Positions 15,891-18,482 of a stretch of DNA of 18,482 nt are shown here, piece by piece. The position numbers were made by a program, and so were the translations under genes. Source of the stretch: Akkermansiaceae bacterium (lineage in GTDB: Bacteria > Verrucomicrobiota > Verrucomicrobiia > Verrucomicrobiales > Akkermansiaceae); assembly GCA_023301335.1 (NCBI GenBank), contig JALZVA010000002.1, forward strand, positions 1 through 18,482, in the 5' to 3' direction. How positions within the stretch are numbered: the first letter of the stretch is position 1; every line of letters starts with the position of its first letter. Under the pieces are notes generated by a model. It was not told the DNA's origin. It was given only the letters and a program-made list of their open reading frames with translations, and ran no database searches.

Positions 15891-17259
15891 TATCTTTTAG
15901 AAGCCCAATGTTTTTTGCGAGATATGCTTTCCATTCCAGAAATAAGCGCCCTAAACAGATCACTCCTAGTGTCGCACCGATCGCCCAGCCTTGGGCATGC
16001 ACAAATCCAATATAAGCTGTCACTGAGGATAGAACAACCGTGATAGCAAATAGCCACCAAGGACGTGAGATTTTAGCCGGGACAATCGTAGGGATCATCA
16101 TCAGCATCACATACGCTGGGAATAGCGTCCCGTAGAAAATTAAAATACAGCGGTAGCCTACCTCACCAACGCTAATAAATCGCTCCAGTTCATAGGCCTG
16201 GTAAATCGTTTCAATTTGATTAGTCACTTGGAAATCTTTGAACCACTCAAAGCTGATATTCTTCAATAATAAGCCTAGCAAAAACACACCCATGAATAAT
16301 AATGAGCAGGCTACCACGACCCCTATCAATCCAGACATGAGCAAATGCCTTGCCAGCACCAAGCATTGTGGGCAATCGATTCCTTTAAGCTTCTTAGCAC
16401 GTTCCTTAACTCCGTGCTCCACGGCAGCATAAATCTCACGGCAATGAAATGCGACTGTTAGGCCCATTTGAAGTGGGATATGGATCACTAAGATAGTGGC
16501 CCACACTCCTTTGAGTCTATTTTGTTCCCCTCCAAAGCCTTTCACTAACTCATGGCCATAAGCCATCGTGAAGACAATCATCAGAGCAAAGACCACGAGG
16601 AATCCTACTTTGAACGCCAAGGCTCCAGCTACCCTCTCGGTCCTGGCACGCGCTCTAATAAACGTTGCATCCAAATAAGGGCACAGTAGAAAACCACCAA
16701 TTGAAGCTGGTAGGAAAAACCACATATAGGTTTCATCCAATAAGGGTCTTTCCTTAAAAATCGAAAATGCTTCAGCTCCTGGAATACATAGGGAAGCTAT
16801 AAAACATCCAATACTGATCAACCACACCAGCATCGAAAATACCATTGCCCCCTTGTCTTTCCAGCGGATCACCGCACCAGTAGCCATTACGCCTCCAACG
16901 ACAAATAAAGCTAGTGAAAGTGGGCCTAATAAATTCGGTAGTAGATACCCTGCAATATAAAAATGGTATGCTACAGTCACAATGGAGAAGGTAAGAATCA
17001 TCCCCATGTGTCTAGCAGGTAAGGCACGTGCTCGGTCTCCACTTAAGATTGAACCCATTGCAGCTGCGCCAATACAGTTAGGGAGAGCAAAAATGATAAA
17101 GCCAGCTATCCCCATATCTCGAATGAGTAGGGCTGGGAGAATCATCCCAATCACCCAAGTCCAACTCGTCCCAAGAAAAGCGCCCCAACCGAGCACTGCA
17201 AATAAGCCCTTTGACTCTTTCCCCTTGGGTAGCTCTGATAACCAGTGCTTACTTATCAC
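15877..17259 (-). CDS. Polytopic inner-membrane protein, about 12 helices, unknown function
   Basis: The 460 residues hold roughly twelve hydrophobic segments, for example about 19-47, 49-72, 84-108 and 110-131, with four of the later ones near the C-terminus. The first helices (GWGAFLGTSWTWVIGMILPALL, then ALPNCIGAAAMGS) and FLLCPYLDATFIRARART recall APC/sodium-solute symporter-type transporters, but I cannot assign a family or substrate. A cytoplasmic or periplasmic loop contains a DCPQC pair of cysteines. The start codon is GTG at 17259, overlapping the stop of the preceding DUF4442 gene as GTGA, and the end overlaps the TPR-like gene by 14 nt. Both overlaps indicate translational coupling in one operon. 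Confidence 0.7.
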   Translation of the reverse strand: MISKHWLSELPKGKESKGLFAVLGWGAFLGTSWTWVIGMILPALLIRDMGIAGFIIFALPNCIGAAAMGSILSGDRARALPARHMGMILTFSIVTVAYHFYIAGYLLPNLLGPLSLALFVVGGVMATGAVIRWKDKGAMVFSMLVWLISIGCFIASLCIPGAEAFSIFKERPLLDETYMWFFLPASIGGFLLCPYLDATFIRARARTERVAGALAFKVGFLVVFALMIVFTMAYGHELVKGFGGEQNRLKGVWATILVIHIPLQMGLTVAFHCREIYAAVEHGVKERAKKLKGIDCPQCLVLARHLLMSGLIGVVVACSLLFMGVFLLGLLLKNISFEWFKDFQVTNQIETIYQAYELERFISVGEVGYRCILIFYGTLFPAYVMLMMIPTIVPAKISRPWWLFAITVVLSSVTAYIGFVHAQGWAIGATLGVICLGRLFLEWKAYLAKNIGLLKDNEAT

Positions 17260-17861
17260 GCCTTAGCTTTCAGTTTTTGTTTATGAATCCGTTGAGCCAT
17301 CAAGCTCTTCGCCGCCACATGAAAAGTAATCGTGCTGGTTCCAATCTTGCGCATCTTATTCTTCATTTCCGCAACGACATCGATTTCCATCCGGAGGTTA
17401 AACTCTGGTTTTGTTCGCATGAGCTGATGAATATCATCAACAATTTTCACGCGATACGTGGCATCTGACTGACAAGGAAGTCTAAATTTATAGCTCAGAT
17501 CCTTACACACCACCGTGTATTTTTCCCCTACTATTTTAAAAATCGCCATTCCACCAGCAATTTCCGTGTTCGCCAGTATCACAGCTCCCGCCATTGCGTC
17601 ATACCAATTTTTGTTGAATTTTTTAAACGGTAGCACCGTTTCATACACATCACCCTTCCATTCTCCAAGCTTCATCCCGCACTTTGAAGCGAGAGGCAAG
17701 TATTTAAACGTAAGTATTTTATACCAAAAATTATTATTAAAACAGAGCACTGAAAGCTTTTTTTCCAGCTTCCTATACGTTCTCCCCCACCACCCCGTTT
17801 CCGGGTATGGAGGTAACTCAATTTGCGGTAATTTTTCGCTATTATTTGAATCTGAAGCCAT
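17256..17861 (-). CDS. DUF4442-type hotdog-fold protein (putative thioesterase)
   Basis: The 201-residue protein has the hotdog pattern of DUF4442: MKLGEWKGDVYETVLPFKKFNKNWYDAMAGAVILANTEIAGG (central helix and first strands), followed by YRVKIVDD and EIDVVAEMKNK, and a lysine-rich tail. Related proteins act on acyl-CoA or acyl-ACP thioesters, but activity for DUF4442 is not firmly established and I infer only a possible acyl thioesterase role. An N-terminal extension of about 55 residues precedes the core. It is the first gene of the minus-strand cluster and overlaps the next gene's GTG start by 4 nt. Confidence 0.75.
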   Translation of the reverse strand: MASDSNNSEKLPQIELPPYPETGWWGRTYRKLEKKLSVLCFNNNFWYKILTFKYLPLASKCGMKLGEWKGDVYETVLPFKKFNKNWYDAMAGAVILANTEIAGGMAIFKIVGEKYTVVCKDLSYKFRLPCQSDATYRVKIVDDIHQLMRTKPEFNLRMEIDVVAEMKNKMRKIGTSTITFHVAAKSLMAQRIHKQKLKAKA

Positions 17862-18132
17862 GTAAATGCGAACTCACTTAGAGCTCTAGAGCAGTAAGCT
17901 ACTCCATTTTATTTTTGCTGACAAGGCTGAGAACTAAAAAACTCTGTCCACAGCACTGATTTTTTGAAGTTCTACGGTCTAAGTTCAAATCTGAAGCCTT
18001 CCAGAATTCACCACTCAAAAAAAAGCTACGAGTGTTTTAACTAATCGTATCTACACACCCCAAATAAATCCTGTAATTTTCTATTTAGGTTTGCATGCTC
18101 ACTGATTCTTGTGGTCAAATACTATCCATCAT
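17862..18132 (+). other. Divergent intergenic region between the DUF4442 operon and the DUF1080 gene
   Basis: This 271-bp stretch must contain promoters in both directions. On the minus strand TTGTCA and TAGCTT lie 17 nt apart shortly upstream of the DUF4442 gene, a weak candidate promoter. A 10-bp palindrome TAGAGCTCTA (17879-17888) lies close to the DUF4442 start. On the plus strand no convincing -35/-10 pair or Shine-Dalgarno is seen before the ATG at 18133. I see no RNA gene or open reading frame in it. Confidence 0.5.
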
Positions 18133-18148
18133 ATGAAACATAGTATTT
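18117..18148 (+). repeat. 9-bp inverted repeat flanking the DUF1080 start codon
   Basis: AAATACTAT (18117-18125) and ATAGTATTT (18140-18148) are perfect complements separated by 14 nt, and the ATG (18133-18135) is in the loop. It could be an mRNA hairpin that affects initiation or an operator for a dimeric regulator. The sequence is AT-rich and chance cannot be excluded. Confidence 0.6.
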
Positions 18149-18482
18149 GTTTAGCCTTTTTTCTTTTCCCTCTTACCTTCGCCAACGCAGAAGCGAATCC
18201 AATTCAACCATGGTCAGGTTATAAAGTTCATGACATGGAGCGGCCCTTTCCTGAAAAAGTCAAAACCAAAGGAGCTGTCACTGTCGCGGCACCAAAGGAT
18301 GCAATCATTTTATTTGATGGAGAAGATACCTCAGCATTTCTCAAGCCATGGCCTGTTAAAGACGGCGTGATGGTGGCGTCAAAAGGAGGCAATCTTCTCA
18401 CCAAAGAGAAATTTGCCGATTGTCAGGTTCACCTTGAGTGGCGTGTCCCAGCAGGAAGAAAGGTAGAAGGACAGATTGGGGG
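18133..18482 (+). CDS. Secreted DUF1080 (3-keto-disaccharide hydrolase-type) protein, N-terminal part
   Basis: The frame is open from ATG 18133 to the window edge, 116 complete codons. It begins with a signal peptide (MKHSICLAFFLFPLTFANA, cleavage near residue 19-20). From about residue 55, DAIILFDGEDTSAFLKPWPV followed by NLLTKEKFADCQVHLEWRVP matches the start of the DUF1080 concanavalin-like fold (typical LFNGxDLSxW and FxDFxLxxEW patterns). In PVC bacteria such proteins hydrolyse 3-keto-glycosides made by sugar dehydrogenases. That gives a possible partnership with the PVC haem protein at the other end of the window, an inference only. The C-terminal part and downstream neighbours are not visible. 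Confidence 0.88.
   Translation, partial: MKHSICLAFFLFPLTFANAEANPIQPWSGYKVHDMERPFPEKVKTKGAVTVAAPKDAIILFDGEDTSAFLKPWPVKDGVMVASKGGNLLTKEKFADCQVHLEWRVPAGRKVEGQIG

Overview
The window looks like chromosome from a member of the Verrucomicrobiota (PVC superphylum) with moderate GC. The main pointers are a large PVC-type single-haem CxxCH protein with propeller, HEAT-like and NPCBM-like parts, a DUF1080 (3-keto-disaccharide hydrolase-type) secreted protein, and weak or absent Shine-Dalgarno sequences at most starts. The phylum is an inference from gene content. Every gene is on the minus strand except the partial gene at the right edge, so the order below follows transcription from right to left.

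Right end (17256-18482): a 271-bp divergent intergenic region separates a plus-strand DUF1080 gene, cut by the window edge, from a minus-strand cluster. The cluster is tightly packed: a DUF4442 hotdog protein, a 12-helix membrane protein, an exported helical-repeat protein, an RluA-family pseudouridine synthase and a Nif3/DUF34 protein. The first two junctions overlap (GTGA, then 14 nt) and the next two gaps are 10 and 20 nt, so the five are probably one operon.

Middle (7321-12530): a polysaccharide co-polymerase/BY-kinase (Wzc-like) is followed by a small SLBB-type export protein, closed by a strong terminator. Beside that terminator lies a degenerate second copy of the SLBB signal-peptide coding sequence. 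Next come a class-IV PLP enzyme (PabC/IlvE type) with a strong ribosome binding site, RNase HIII one base downstream, and an HU/IHF-family DNA-binding protein with its own terminator.

Left half (1-7320): a single ORF fuses complete ribose-5-phosphate isomerase B to complete serine hydroxymethyltransferase. It is followed by a very small stand-alone RNase III-type domain protein and by lipoyl synthase, linking folate/C1, serine-glycine and lipoate metabolism. Then comes the PVC haem protein and its terminator. At the edge is a BtuB-like TonB-dependent receptor preceded by a well-formed cobalamin riboswitch whose last hairpin holds the receptor's best ribosome binding site in its loop and the start codon in its stem.

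No tRNA, rRNA, CRISPR array, insertion sequence or prophage gene was seen. I see no complete new defence or mobile system. The most unusual items are the RpiB-GlyA fusion, the riboswitch-start arrangement, the signal-peptide duplication relic and the uncharacterised thioesterase/membrane/TPR operon.
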